Shown: in pieces, positions 1-11,420 of the stretch
Layout of the letters: every line of letters starts with the position of its first letter
Numbering within the stretch: position 1 is the first letter of the stretch
Assembly (NCBI RefSeq): GCF_003573695.1
Contig: NC_039363.1
Span: 160,482,406 to 160,546,405, forward strand
Source: Papaver somniferum
Taxonomy: Eukaryota; Streptophyta; Magnoliopsida; Ranunculales; Papaveraceae
Direction of reading: 5' to 3'
Length of the DNA: 64,000 nt
Position numbers and translations under genes: made by a program
Notes under the pieces: generated by a model
Databases searched by the model: none
Told to the model about the DNA's origin: nothing
The model's input: the letters and a program-made list of their open reading frames with translations, nothing else

Positions 1-1832
1 TGATCCCAGCAGGATACTACGCACTTGATTCCCTTAGCTGATCTCACCCACAACTATGAGTTGATACGATCCAAAGTCGAAGACTTTAATAAAAAAAATT
101 GTATCACACACAAAAGTCTACAGTAATAGATAAATCTGTCTCCCACAGAAATACCTACGAGTTTTTGTTTCGTCTTTTGATAATTCAAGGTGAACAGGAA
201 CCAACTGATAAACCAGACTTATATCCCGAAGAACAACTCAGTATTATCAATCACCTTACAATAATCTTAATCGACTAGCGAAAGAAGATATTACGGAATC
301 ACAAACGATGAGACGAAGATGTTTGTGACTTATTTTATATCTTGCCTATCGAGAAATCAATCTCAAGCCAGTCTTACGATTGTACTTATTACGATAGAAA
401 CAACAAGATAAGATCACACAACTACAAGAAAAGTTGTATCGGTCTGGCTTCACAATCCCAATGAAGTCTTCAAGTCGTTAACCTACAGGGTCTCAGTAGA
501 AACCTAAGGTTAAAGGAGAATCGACTCTAGATAATACAACTAGTATCACACATGAGGTGTGGGGATTAGGTTTCCCAGATGCTAGAGTTCTCTCTTATAT
601 AGTCTTTCAAATCAGGGTTTGCAATCAATATTACCTTAGTAACAAAGCATTCAATATTCACCGTTATATGAAAACCTAATTAGATTCAAGCTAATATCTT
701 TCAAATGTTAAATCAAAACTTAGCTTGTTACACACAAATGAAATGCGCGTTTATTTAGGTTTGCGTAACCGTACCCAAACATGTACATCTAGTTGGTTCA
801 ACAGTAGTTAACCAAATGTTTAGCCATATGAGCACTTTCATATCAACCATATTGTTCTTTACCATAACTAGTTCAAATGACTCGAATGAACTAGTTGGAG
901 AGTTGTTCAATTGCTTAGATCTTATAGAAGTATACAAGACACAATCGAACCAAAAACGATTTGATTCACTCGAACCGATTCATGAACTTTATAGCCACGG
1001 TTTGCAAACTTGCATTCCTTAGTTTATATAAGTTTAAGTTCACGTATAATCGTTTTTAGAAAATAACCAACTTAAGTACGCAGACTGGTACGCGGACTTA
1101 AGTACCCGGAATAAGTTTGTTTTCAATTCACAAACTCCAGCAGAAATTCTCGGGATGAGAACCTCCGACAGTACGCGGACTTGGTACGCGGACTCTAGTT
1201 CTGGTTTTCCTGAGCAGCAAAGTACACATACTTTGGTTCAAGGAATAAGGACTAATACATGTATGAGTTACCACACAAAGCTTATATCCAACCATGGTTA
1301 TATAATCTAAACTCTCATTTCAATCATTGAAACATTCTTAGAGGACGTTATATAGTTGTTTTTCATATACTATTTTATGTCAAAGCAATTTTCAAGTAAT
1401 TAAAACTTAATATGACTTTCGTCACTAGTAAAGATGAACTTGGCCAAAGCGAAAGCTTACCAACACATATTTCGAGAAATATATAAGCGAGATAAACTCG
1501 GCTCGAAATAGAAAATGTGTATAATCAAAGTCTATATAGCAAAACGACTTTTGTCTCAAGATAGGAGATAGAGTAGATAGATTTTTGAGTGATAGATAAG
1601 TTCAATTCTCCACATGCCTTTTAGTCGATGAAGTTCCACCAGTTCCTTGAGTAGTTCTTCTTCTTTGTATGATGATCTCCATGGATTCTTGAGCTCAACT
1701 ACAATTTCTATCCTAGTCCGAGACTTAAATATAAGTAGACTATAAATCAAGACTTATAGTTTTGATCACTAACATTGACAAACATGCTTGAGATAGCAAC
1801 GCATGCGAGTTCGACCGAGCAGTGCTCTAACA
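1..1832 (-). mobile_element. SIRE-like copia LTR, truncated by window edge
   Basis: The segment reads in reverse as a long copia LTR. Its right edge carries the family's 5' terminus (reverse complement of TGTTAGAGCACTGCTCGG, ending at 1832). The same sequence recurs in this window at 11711-14148, 45322-47706, 47707-48693/60419-61876 and 63023-64000. The window starts about 540 bases into the LTR, judged against the copy at 11711. Its R/U5 part (1-600) contains the 'cttgattcccttagctgatc' block shared by all copies; its U3 part (1070-1200) holds GTACGCGGAC-type words. No protein is encoded. Assignment to the SIRE/Maximus lineage rests on LTR length, the iMet primer site and the G-rich polypurine tract seen in sister copies. 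Confidence 0.8.
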
Positions 1833-2249
1833 ACATTCGAACAAATTATACCTTGAGTAAGCTACTATTAGGTGGTTTATACGAATATAATCTGGTATTG
1901 GAGAGCTCCGCACTACAAAAGGAATTTAGGGAATAACATTGAGGTAGCTGTTATTCCACGGTTGGTGATAATCTATGATTAACGAAGAGTAGGCAAGTAT
2001 AATAACTCATTGACGGTTTAGTAACTAAGAAGGATTCCTCGATCATATCTCTCTCTATTGCTTAAGACTCAACTTTATTTGCTTTGATTATTATTTTGTT
2101 TAAAATCTAAAACAAAACCCCCATTTTGTGACATATTCGACAACTAAAACTCACTGGTCTTTGTGGGAAAGATCCTTTCTTCTATTGTATTACCAGTTAA
2201 TTGTGTGGAAATAAGTGATTTAATTTGATTGCACTTACGACAGCCATCA
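1833..2249 (+). mobile_element. 3' fragment of a TGATAAG-family LTR
   Basis: It matches the last ~400 bases of the complete solo LTR at 3964-5534: the same 'ttattccacggttggtgata' block, the 'aaaatctaaaacaaaacccc' block and the same terminus ending in CATCA. The 5' part is missing because the SIRE-like LTR ending at 1832 abuts it. Non-coding. Confidence 0.65.
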
Positions 2250-3241
2250 GATCACCTTGATTATCAAGGAATATCACGGAACAGTTAAATATAAGAATTA
2301 TATACATGTTCAAATGATGTCAACATCTATAACTTTCCTATTTATCAAACTCTAATTCCAAACTCGCACAGAACAATAAGTAATATGTGAATGTTGAAAA
2401 TCGGGTTTGCTCTTGGGACCGGTTTTATCATGACTCCTAACGTAGGTTAAGATAGGTTCTACCAAGTCTCCAAATATAGGTAGGGATCAGTTCTACCAAG
2501 ACTCCTGACAAAATATAGGATCGGTTCTACCATGTATCCCAAAGTAGGTAGGGATCAGTTCTACATAACAATCAACATAAGTTAAGATTAGTTCTACCAG
2601 AATTCCCACCTTAGGTTCGAATTGGTCATCTGATAGATCTTCATACAAAACCGGACCAAAACACCTATTAATTTCTTTTCGATTACGAAACAAGTTTCGT
2701 ATATGTACTTCCTTTAAACATATGTTATTTAACATAGTTCCCTAGGATAAAATCACACGTATATTCAATACACAATCTTATAGTTTTGTATATGACCAAA
2801 ACACTTATAATGTCGATGTCACATTTATGAAATTCAAAAGATAAACATTATACTTCGTAATTGAATATTCTTCCTTAATACTTTGATCATAATAAAATAA
2901 CCAAGTATAATACTAGAGTATTAAATATAACCTCGCATGTTATGTTTTTCAATCTTAAACGACTTGAAAGTAACAATAGGACAGGAAACAAGTGAAGCCA
3001 TTATCACTAACCTCAAGTGGAAGGATGGTGTCTTAATTGTAGTCGATACATCTTCACATTCTTCAGGTATTCAAGGTAATACTTGTATGTCTCAACATTC
3101 CTAGACTTTCCAGTCTAACCTAAACGAAGTTGACTTTAGTACATTTACTCAAGCGACTCTAATTGAGTATTGATACTAAAATATAACAAGCAAACTTGAC
3201 ATACCAACGCTTGGTGGGTTCAACCGAGCAATGCTCTAACA
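2250..3241 (-). mobile_element. Degenerate SIRE-like LTR fragment
   Basis: The right edge carries the conserved LTR terminus ('ttcaaccgagcaatgctctaaca', ending 3241) in minus orientation. The rest has diverged and lacks a recognisable R/U5. It could be the 3' LTR of the element whose gag remnant and other LTR follow at 3400-7932. No polypurine tract lies at 3242, so the interior has been deleted there. The stretch 2418-2619 is a tandem repeat listed separately. Confidence 0.5.
2418..2619. repeat. ~34-bp tandem repeat, about six units
   Basis: Units of about 34 bases share the core 'atcggttctaccaagactcc' followed by an 'aaataggtaggg'-like tail. I count six degenerate copies inside the U3 part of a decayed LTR. 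The position corresponds to where sister LTRs carry GTAC-palindrome clusters. Confidence 0.7.
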
Positions 3242-3399
3242 CACCGACCTTCCTAATCACTTAAAATTGATCCTACAATACATCGGTTTTTTGAACCGTA
3301 ACTATTATCAAGTGAGTATCTTGGATTTGTATTGTGTCGACTTAATCTGTAGATGACCACTCAAGGTATCAGACTTATATTTTGAGATGAAAAGATTGT

Positions 3400-3963
3400 G
3401 GTGTACTTGAGTACCCTTGTCATTTCAGTTTCCTTCCATGATGGCATGTTTCTTAGACTCGTTTCGAGCTGGTAAATATCTCTAAATTTTCATCAGAATA
3501 TCCCGTTCAGGAATATTATTTCTTAGTGAATAACAAGCGTTCACAATTTCCGAAAATTGTGATTAAATTCCTCAAAAGAATCTTCATCAGACATATGAAG
3601 GTTTTCCCGGTCAGAAGTTAGGTTTTGAAGCCTGGCTCTGTGGGATTCTCTTCAAATATGGTTTCTAAGATATCCCAAATATCTTTTGATATAGTGCAAA
3701 TAGACACATGATGTTGAAGATCTTGGCTTATGGCGTGGATAATGGCGTTTAATCCATCAGAGCTGCATTTAACATCTTTGATTTTTTTCATCGTTATATG
3801 TTTCAATGCCTATAGGAACAGCAACAACTTCTTCTCCAGCTAATGGAGCATTATATCCTCTTACAAAAAGAACCCATGTATGAAAGTCACGAGCTTGTAA
3901 GAAGGAACGCATAACAGTTTTCCACCATAAGTAATTTATTCCATCAAAAGCTGGCGATATGTT
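3400..3963 (-). pseudogene. Decayed SIRE-like copia gag (UBN2-type)
   Basis: Read on the minus strand from 3963, the frames give a gag-like start ('YLWWKTVMRSFLQARDFHTW'), then 'LNAIIHAISQDLQHHVSICT' and 'KDIWDILETIFEE'. In a second frame come 'RLQNLTSDRENLHMSDEDSF' and in a third 'NNIPERDIL'. These follow the order of the UBN2/DUF4219 gag domain of plant copia elements (nucleocapsid precursor that packages element RNA). At least two frameshifts and several stops break it, so no gag protein can be made. The N-terminal end is interrupted at 3963/3964 by a solo LTR, and the leader resumes at 5535. No protease, integrase or RT follows, so pol has been deleted. Confidence 0.75.
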
Positions 3964-5534
3964 TGATAAGTGTATAATTCATATGATTTTAGTGTTCATT
4001 CCATACTAGTTTTAGTGATTATTCTTGCATGTATTCTTGTTATTACTCTTGTTTTCTCTTATTTGTATCTATTAGGTGATTCATCCAAAAAAGAGCTACG
4101 AAGTGCTAAAAATAGCTAAGAAGAAAAGTATTCCAAGTATCCAAGTGCCCAAGTCGAAGAGAAGTGGAAGGAGTGCGACGAAACAGAGCAAAGATGTTCA
4201 AAATCAAGAGATGGGCCAAGGACCAAGATTAACTCATTCAAATTCAGGATTTCTTATCACCATCTTGAGAATTCATTTACAAAGACGATGCTAAAAGAAT
4301 GAGGTCATTCCGAGTTCGGACGAAGAAGTTATGGGCAAAACAAGTTTATCGAATACCGAAGACATGTTGGTACGCATACTGGGTACGTGAACCATCATAA
4401 CTCAGGAATTTCGTGAACACAAGGGTATGCATACCTGGTACACATACCAAAAATTTTCCAGGACACTTTTTTAAAATATGGGATGTATACCTGGTACGTG
4501 TACCATGAAGGCTAAAATTCACGAACTATCTAAAAGGTTTTTCTTTCATAGCTTACGGTCGGGTTCCTTAACCGACTTAGATACTTGAAGGCCAAGCAAT
4601 GTAAATCTATATAAATAGGTATTAGGCCATGTAGAGGGGGATCACGAAATTGTAAGTCTTGGAGAGGATAAACTACACACGGAGCGAAAGCTAGGGTTTC
4701 AGAGCGGTTCTTCAATCGTAACGATATCTCTTTACTATTCTTATATGTATATCATGGATGTTTCCACATCAATGAGTATATAAACATATATTGGTTGTGG
4801 ATGAATTCTAAGTTCTAAATAAAGATTTGATTTAGTGTGAGTCTATTTTGATTTCTTCATATGATTATCGATTGTCTTTACTGATATGAATGTTTATGTT
4901 TGATTGATAAATTGTTTAGGTGCCAACTAATTCAGTTTATTAATTAATCTAAAGTTAATAAAGTATAGTGAGATCCGTAATTGTTGAACGACCCTTTTTA
5001 CTAGTAGAAAACGTGAAACCTTGCAGAGGGATTTATATGAGGCAATCACATGTAAAGACAACACTAGTAAGCAGACCGAGATTATGTGTTTGATGCTAGG
5101 ATCAATCTAAGTTCATAAAACCTAAAGCATCCGACTAGGTTACACCTTGAGAGCTTATTCTTGGTGGCTCAGACGGATAAAATCTGGTAGTCGAGCGCTT
5201 CCGTATCCACTGATATTAAGAATTTTGAGGATAACATAGCTTATTGTTATTCCACGGTTGGTGATAAACTATGGTCAATGACGAATGGATGAATATACTA
5301 CTTCAATGAATATTTAGTAATGAATAAGGATTCCTTGATCACATCTCTCTCTATCGCTTATAACTTAATCTTTTTAATTACTTTATTTTATTTTGTTTAA
5401 AATCTAAAACAAAACCCCCTTTGTGACACTTTGACAACTAAAATTCACTGCTCTTCGTAGGAACGATCCTTGCTTCCATTATATTACTAGTTAATTGTGC
5501 GGAAATAAGTATTTTGCACTTACAACAACCATCA
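3964..5534 (+). mobile_element. Solo LTR, TGATAAG family
   Basis: A 1571-bp unit starts TGATAAGTG and ends AACCATCA, the TG...CA format of LTRs. It interrupts the copia gag/leader, which resumes on the far side. Flanking pentamers atgtt (3959-3963) and acttt (5535-5539) could be a decayed target duplication. A TATA-like 'tatataaatagg' lies near 4607-4620. U3 holds GTACGCATAC/GTACGTGTAC words (4369-4505). No internal domain is present, so it is a recombined solo LTR. Superfamily undetermined. Confidence 0.7.
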
Positions 5535-5626
5535 ACTTTAATCGAGATTGCACTCTTGCCCATAATACAGATCACTTCAAACACGGACTTATTAGGTCAA
5601 AAATGTTTTCCTGCTCTGATACCAAT
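5535..5626 (-). other. Copia leader and tRNA-iMet primer binding site
   Basis: Immediately left of the LTR at 5627, bases 5611-5624 read in reverse as TTGGTATCAGAGCAG-like sequence. This is the canonical primer binding site complementary to the 3' end of initiator methionine tRNA in plant copia elements. It fixes both the LTR boundary and the minus orientation of the element. Confidence 0.85.
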
Positions 5627-7932
5627 TGAAAATACAGCGGATACCAAATACACCCAACTTTTTCATTCGACAACCAGAATAGACAAAACTTAATACAATT
5701 TATCAATTAGACTGACTTAATGATCCTCAACAATATGTATATAGAGTTAATATCTCAACCTCTACTCAATCAGTATGTATACAGACATAAAGTGCGTGAA
5801 CCGGATTGTTAAGCATAGTAATTGGACGATCTCAAAAATCAATATCCAATATAAATCTAGTCGTATTTAAATAATTCAATCGGAATTCTCCCAAGTAATT
5901 AAACTTGTTATCTATACAAATTCTACAATAAGCTAGTCTGGTAATCGATTACAATTAAGCGGACGTATCTACTTAGATTGAATATGAACAAACATGTGTA
6001 AATTCAATAATAAAAGATAAACAATATAATGCGGAAAACGAAAACGTAAAACACCATAAATTTTGTTAACGAGGAAACCGCAATAGCAGAAAAAACCTGG
6101 AACCTCGTCCAGATTGAACACCACACTGTATTAAGCCGCTGCAGACACTGGCATACTATCAGACTTCGGATTGGAATGTAGTTGAGAGCGAGTCCACCCT
6201 CACAACAATTCAGTTATAGTCGCGCTCCTTACGTCTCTTTAACCTCATAAGGTTCGATACACTTGATTCCCTTAGATTACGTCCTTTACAACCTAAGAGT
6301 GGCTTCGGCCGAAGTGAAGTCTTTTTATACCAAATATGCCTCTAAAGGATAAGCCTATGTGATTTCCTTTTAAATCAAAGATCAAGGTATGGAAATATGT
6401 TTGCAATAGGAAAAGCTAGCAAAACTCACTAATCTGAAACTTACGACTCCCGAAGAGCAGCCTAGATTCTTAACCACATCTTAAGAACAATCTACAAAAG
6501 ATCAATTAAGATAATTATTTATATATATATCTTGAAGAATTACAAAGTCTAATACGAAGAGAACTTTGTGATTACTATCCATCTTGCCTGAAAGAGATTA
6601 CGAAACCCTCGATAACAGAAAAGCAAGATAAGGATTCACGAACTATCAAGGTAAAGATAGTCGGACCTGGATTCACGAATCCCTAAAGCGAAATATTTTA
6701 GTCATAGACCTAATAATGTTTCACAGAGGAAACCTAGGTAAATAGAGGATGACCCTAGAATCAATTAGGACAAAAAGTGTCAGTGATTGTTTTTTCCAGT
6801 TGAAAAAGATACTCTATTTATATTTTTCAAAGACTAACATTAGCTTAGAATTCAAGCTAAGATAACTTGAGAGTCAATCAAACAATTTAGGTCTTCAAAA
6901 TACAATAGAAGACTATACACATAGGTTTGGTTACAGAACCGTGTATAATTATTGTTCGGTTTGGCAAGTTAGCCAAAGAACTGAAATCTATCTGATGTTC
7001 ATTTAAACACCTAAGAAATTAATCATGGAACAAACACATAAGTGTTTAATAAATTAATGAAGTCTTGGAAGTGTTTAAGAGGGTTCTAGCAATGCTAAAC
7101 ATATTAAAATAATAAGTCCTCAAGCATTTGTTAAATATTATCGGGACAGTTGGTACAACGGTTTGCCAACCGTAGATCTTGTTTACGAATCATGGTGTTA
7201 CGGTTCGTAAACGGGGTTCACCAACCCTACCAGACTACCGAACTCAGTTGACCATGGTTTGTGAACGGGGTTCGCCAACTGCTAGCCTATTTATCCAACT
7301 TATAAAATTCAGTTCACCACGGTTCGCCAACCGGGTTCGTAAACTGTTCCCAAATGAACTTGCGGTTTGCGAACTGGTTCCCCAACCTTCCTATATTTCC
7401 TGTATTTCAGATATCTATGCTTTGCAAAGTGTTCTCCAACCTACCCTGAGTAGAAATATCAATAAGTTCATATTTCTCTCTTATGATGTTTGAAACATTC
7501 CCAAGTGATATATTAATTTGTATGGGAAATTTTCAATTGATCCACAAATTAATTTATATAACTAATATTTTAAAGGACTTTTGAACATCTAATCACCAAA
7601 TCATATTTCGAGATTTTTCACAAGACAAGCTTCACTCGAAACTTATTCATTGTAATTCTACTATAAGTCATACGTCATAGTCTCAATAGATAAAACGATG
7701 GTATAATGAGTAAAATAGAATGGCTCAGTCTTCACATACCTGATACCGAAATTTTCCAAATTTCTTCGTCAATTTTCTATCTTCAAGGGTGATCTCTGAT
7801 ACTTAACTACAATTCTAACATATCCAAAACTTAGCTTAGTAGAATAAATCAAAATATAGTTTTGATCACCTGACGTTGACAACAAGATTGAGATAGCAAA
7901 ACTTGTAGGTTCAACCGAGCAATGCTTTAAAT
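5627..7932 (-). mobile_element. SIRE-like copia LTR (5' LTR of decayed element)
   Basis: It starts TGAAAATAC (reverse of the LTR 3' end) directly after the primer binding site and ends near 7932 with the family terminus, decayed to 'gagcaatgctttaaat'. About 2.3 kb. R/U5 is at the left (6040-6350, with 'cttgattcccttag'), the promoter region around 6810-6830 and U3 at 6900-7930. U3 holds repeated GTTTGC/GGTTCGC words (7150-7390) instead of the GTACGCGTAC type. Confidence 0.8.
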
Positions 7933-10000
7933 AATTCAGTTCTTGTTAAGTTGTCCATATCATAGGTTTAAGAACCTACTTATCATAGGTAGTTAACACA
8001 TTGATCTTCTGCAAGTGGTGACGGTTGAAGAGAGTGGAAGAATGGGGAACTGGGAGATCGTGTGTAAACCAGTTCCACTTTGCGTGAGAGACTTGATTGA
8101 TTTTCCATGCATTATTCCATTTACTCCTTCAACTACCAGCACGACTTACTCATATTTCTTATCATGGATGTATTGCACACTGCACATGTTTTGGCCTCCA
8201 GACCAAAACCGTAATGATATCCCCCCCATGTTACGTGAATTGATGTCTCATGTGAAAGTTTGCTTTGCAGACATATTTTATTTAATGTAGTCAATCGTTG
8301 GCCTAGTTAGACTATGAGTCTTAACTAATAAATTGAATATAGGTCAGAATTCATGATTATGGTGGATGAAGCATGAAGTGTCTGCTGAGACAGCAACATG
8401 CTTTGTGGACCATAAACGTTGAGTCTAGTGGGTCACTGATGATTGTGACATATCATTATGCTAGTTTAAGTAACAATGATATCCGAATGATTTGATTAGA
8501 TAAGCACATGTTTAATGAGATTACTGGATCGATCATAAACCATTATGTTGATGTGTCAAGCATTAACATGAAGTCATATGAAGATGATCATTTTTGAATG
8601 ATCATCGAAGGTTCATCCTCTATCCACATGTCATGAGTAAGTCGAATGACGAAACTGAGATATTATAATATTAAAATATTAATTAACTGACCAATAAAAT
8701 ACTGAATGGTTGAACCAACTAGCTATTGGTTGATGAACCAATAAAATATTAATAGCTGGATTAATACGAAATGTTGCTTCTCGAATATTAATAGTTGAAT
8801 CAATATGAGAAATATTGCTTTGCAGAGCAATTAGACGTTGAATCAATAAATTATTAATTAAAATACCGGCAGTTGCACCGAATATTAAATAATCAATTAA
8901 AATAGTTGATTGTTAGATCAACATAATATCATTGGTGTTTGAACATATTTAGAATTATGCTCTACAGAGCATTAGGTTCAAAACCCTGATTGTGATGGAT
9001 GGATGATCCATGAATCATTGAGTGAAAAACAACCAATAGATAAGAGGGGACCGGCCATTGGCGATGATGGAACGACCAAGTGGCATACCCAGGTGCTATG
9101 CGGAGGACTTACCAAAGTCAATTGACGAGGATTTGGTGCAAGGATGATTAGTTAGTATTTAATCATAATCAAAATAGTGCTTTGTAGAGCATTAGATAGT
9201 AAAACCTAATTGTGGTAGAAACATGGACAGACCAAAGGGTGTTAGAACTGTCAATTGGTGGTGGTGCGACCAACAAATAGTGTATGGATGATGGTCCAAG
9301 TTGATGGAAAGAATTTGAACCAAATATGAATTGAAAAATATTAATTAAATGATTATTCAATGAATGAGGTGGGACCATCTATTGGCATCCAAAATGACCG
9401 ACCATGGACGGCCATTGTGGTGCACATGTCATCTGCAAACTATTTCTGAGTGTTTTGGTATTTTTTGATGGTCCATCCAGCATTATTTTGTATTTTCAGA
9501 AGAGTTCTACTTAGTTTGTTTAATTAAAAAGTTAATATGTGTGAACTTAAGCTTATAAAAATACATGGAACCTAAACAACAAACATAACCTATGTTTCTA
9601 TTCATGTCGTTATCTTCTTTCTCTCTCATAGTCCATCCTTTTGTGGTGGATTTCCATCACTGTTAGTGATTCATTAACTCTTGAATACTCAACGGTATAA
9701 CAAGCACTCATTTTCTCTCTAGGGATACATCATACATACTTTCTTCCTTCTTCATCTCTCTTCCACTTCTTTACTTTTAGATCTGAATTCTTGTATGTAA
9801 TTTTTTTTATGAACATATTTGAGTTCTAGAAATCATACATATAAGTTGTGAGTATTAGTAGTTTAATTTGGCAGAATGTGTATTGATATTTTCATCTAAT
9901 GTAATTTATGAAATTATAAATCAATACTCCAATGGGAGATTTTATGATCCTTTTTATTTAAATTGAATTTAGTTGGGGTATAAGTTTTGGTTCGAATATG
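7933..10000. other. AT-rich, LTR-like DNA without recognisable gene
   Basis: No credible exon was found. An open frame at 8015-8290 has no recognisable motif. The right part looks like an LTR promoter: 'cttataaaaata' near 9550, then a C/T-rich stretch (9620-9780). The direct repeats at 8945-9215 sit where a U3 would be. Ends, target duplication and primer site were not found, so the element type is open. Confidence 0.35.
8945..9215. repeat. Direct repeat with palindromic GCTNTNNAGAGC core
   Basis: 'gctctacagagcattagg' at ~8956 and 'gctttgtagagcattaga' at ~9178 are each followed by a related 'aaaacc-tgattgtg(a/g)t' tail, 223 bases apart. A third weaker core ('gctttgcagagcaattag') lies at ~8817. 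The cores are near-palindromic. Confidence 0.55.
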
Positions 10001-11420
10001 TGAGTGATTAAATGGGTTAATTGAAGATTGGGTTGAACCGTTGAACTCGATTAGGGTTTGATTGATTTAAGAAAATGGTAAACCTGCTTCTGTTGTTAAT
10101 CTGAGAATGGGTGAAGCTCTGTTGAATGTGTATGAAATGGAAATAGATGTATGTTGGAAATGACACAGATGTGGAGCTGAAAATAGGCCTGAATATGGCA
10201 TGAGAATGATCATAAAACTGGTAGAATCTGCTTGAGTAATTCTCCAGTGAGTCAACTCAGTGGACTCACTCAACCCTAACATGGGGAGTCAGTCGACTCA
10301 GTCCTGATTAAGACAACTGATTGAGATGACTTACTATCTCCTTTAACCAGTGATTGACTAACATGTACCGTTAGTTTGACTATCCACCTTAACGGAGTAT
10401 TCCGTCGAATATACCAATTACTCCGTCGAATATACCAATGACCGGCAGTGACTTTCTTTCTGGATTTATGTGGCACTAGTGAAACTCCGGTGACCCAATT
10501 TGTGCAGAATTTTCTAGACTCATGGGTTTGAGGAATTTGACTTAAATTTGGAAAGAAAAGATGGAATAATTTGAGAAAGACTTGGATTTGGAAATAAGAC
10601 TTGATATGGGAAAGGGATTCTATTCCTAAGAGGATTGCAAGCAAAGTGAAGCCTATAAATAGATAAGTACTCTACAATATCTTTACACCTCTCAACACAC
10701 AACACTTTGGTTTTTGCTTGCTTTCACATCTCTTTGCTTTTGATTATTTTTGTATCAATAACTAATTTTATTATTGATTGAGGATAAATTCCGAGTTCTT
10801 GACATGATTTGACTATTATTTTTGAATCTTCGTTGAAGATTTTCACATGATTATCGTTTGTTTTTACTAACATGAGTGTTTATGATTATTTCGTAGGTTG
10901 TTTAGAGTGCACGCTAAATCGATTTGTCAACTCAATCTAAAGTTAGTAAAAGTTAGGGGATCAGTAATCGTTTCTTGACTCTTTACATACGTACAAATTA
11001 CGAGAACTTGCATATGGATTCTGTGGAGCAATTTTGTGTGAAAACAATGCTCGAAAGTAGACTGAGAGAACCGAATCTAACTACTAATATCAAACCTAAA
11101 TTCATAAATCATGATGCGTTCAATTGAATTACATCTTGTAAGCGAACCTCAAGGTGGTTCTTTAGAATATAATCTGATAACTAAGGGAACATGTTATTCA
11201 ATGGAACAAAGAATTTTGGGGTTAGCTAAGCGAACATGTTAACCTAAGGTTGGTGATAATTTGTGACTAATAAAAAGTGCACAAGAACATAACTTGAATC
11301 ATTGTTTTGCAAGGAAGAGCGATTGTTGATCAAATTTATCTCTTATATTGATTTCAACTTTATCTTTTAAATTGCTTTGTTTATTTATCTTTACATTATA
11401 AATTCCCCATTTTGTGACAT
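10000..11420 (+). mobile_element. Diverged TGATAAG-related LTR
   Basis: The part from 10780 to 11420 aligns by eye with 4800-5420 of the solo LTR: shared 'acatgattatcg' (cf. 'atatgattatcg'), 'caatctaaagttagtaaa', the two 'agataatctg'-type blocks, 'ggttggtgataa' and 'tttgtgaca'. A TATA-like 'cctataaatagataag' at 10651-10667 matches the promoter position. The left end is approximate; the right end stops at ~11420 where PMD-like coding sequence begins. 10000-10650 is otherwise featureless. Confidence 0.55.

Noticed and set aside
8015..8290. 91-codon frame in the LTR-like region
   Set aside because: Non-ATG-like context, no motif, no splice partners; length is within chance expectation here.
10276..10705. 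Two overlapping minus-strand frames of 61 and 122 codons
   Set aside because: They overlap the promoter area of a diverged LTR and show no domain.
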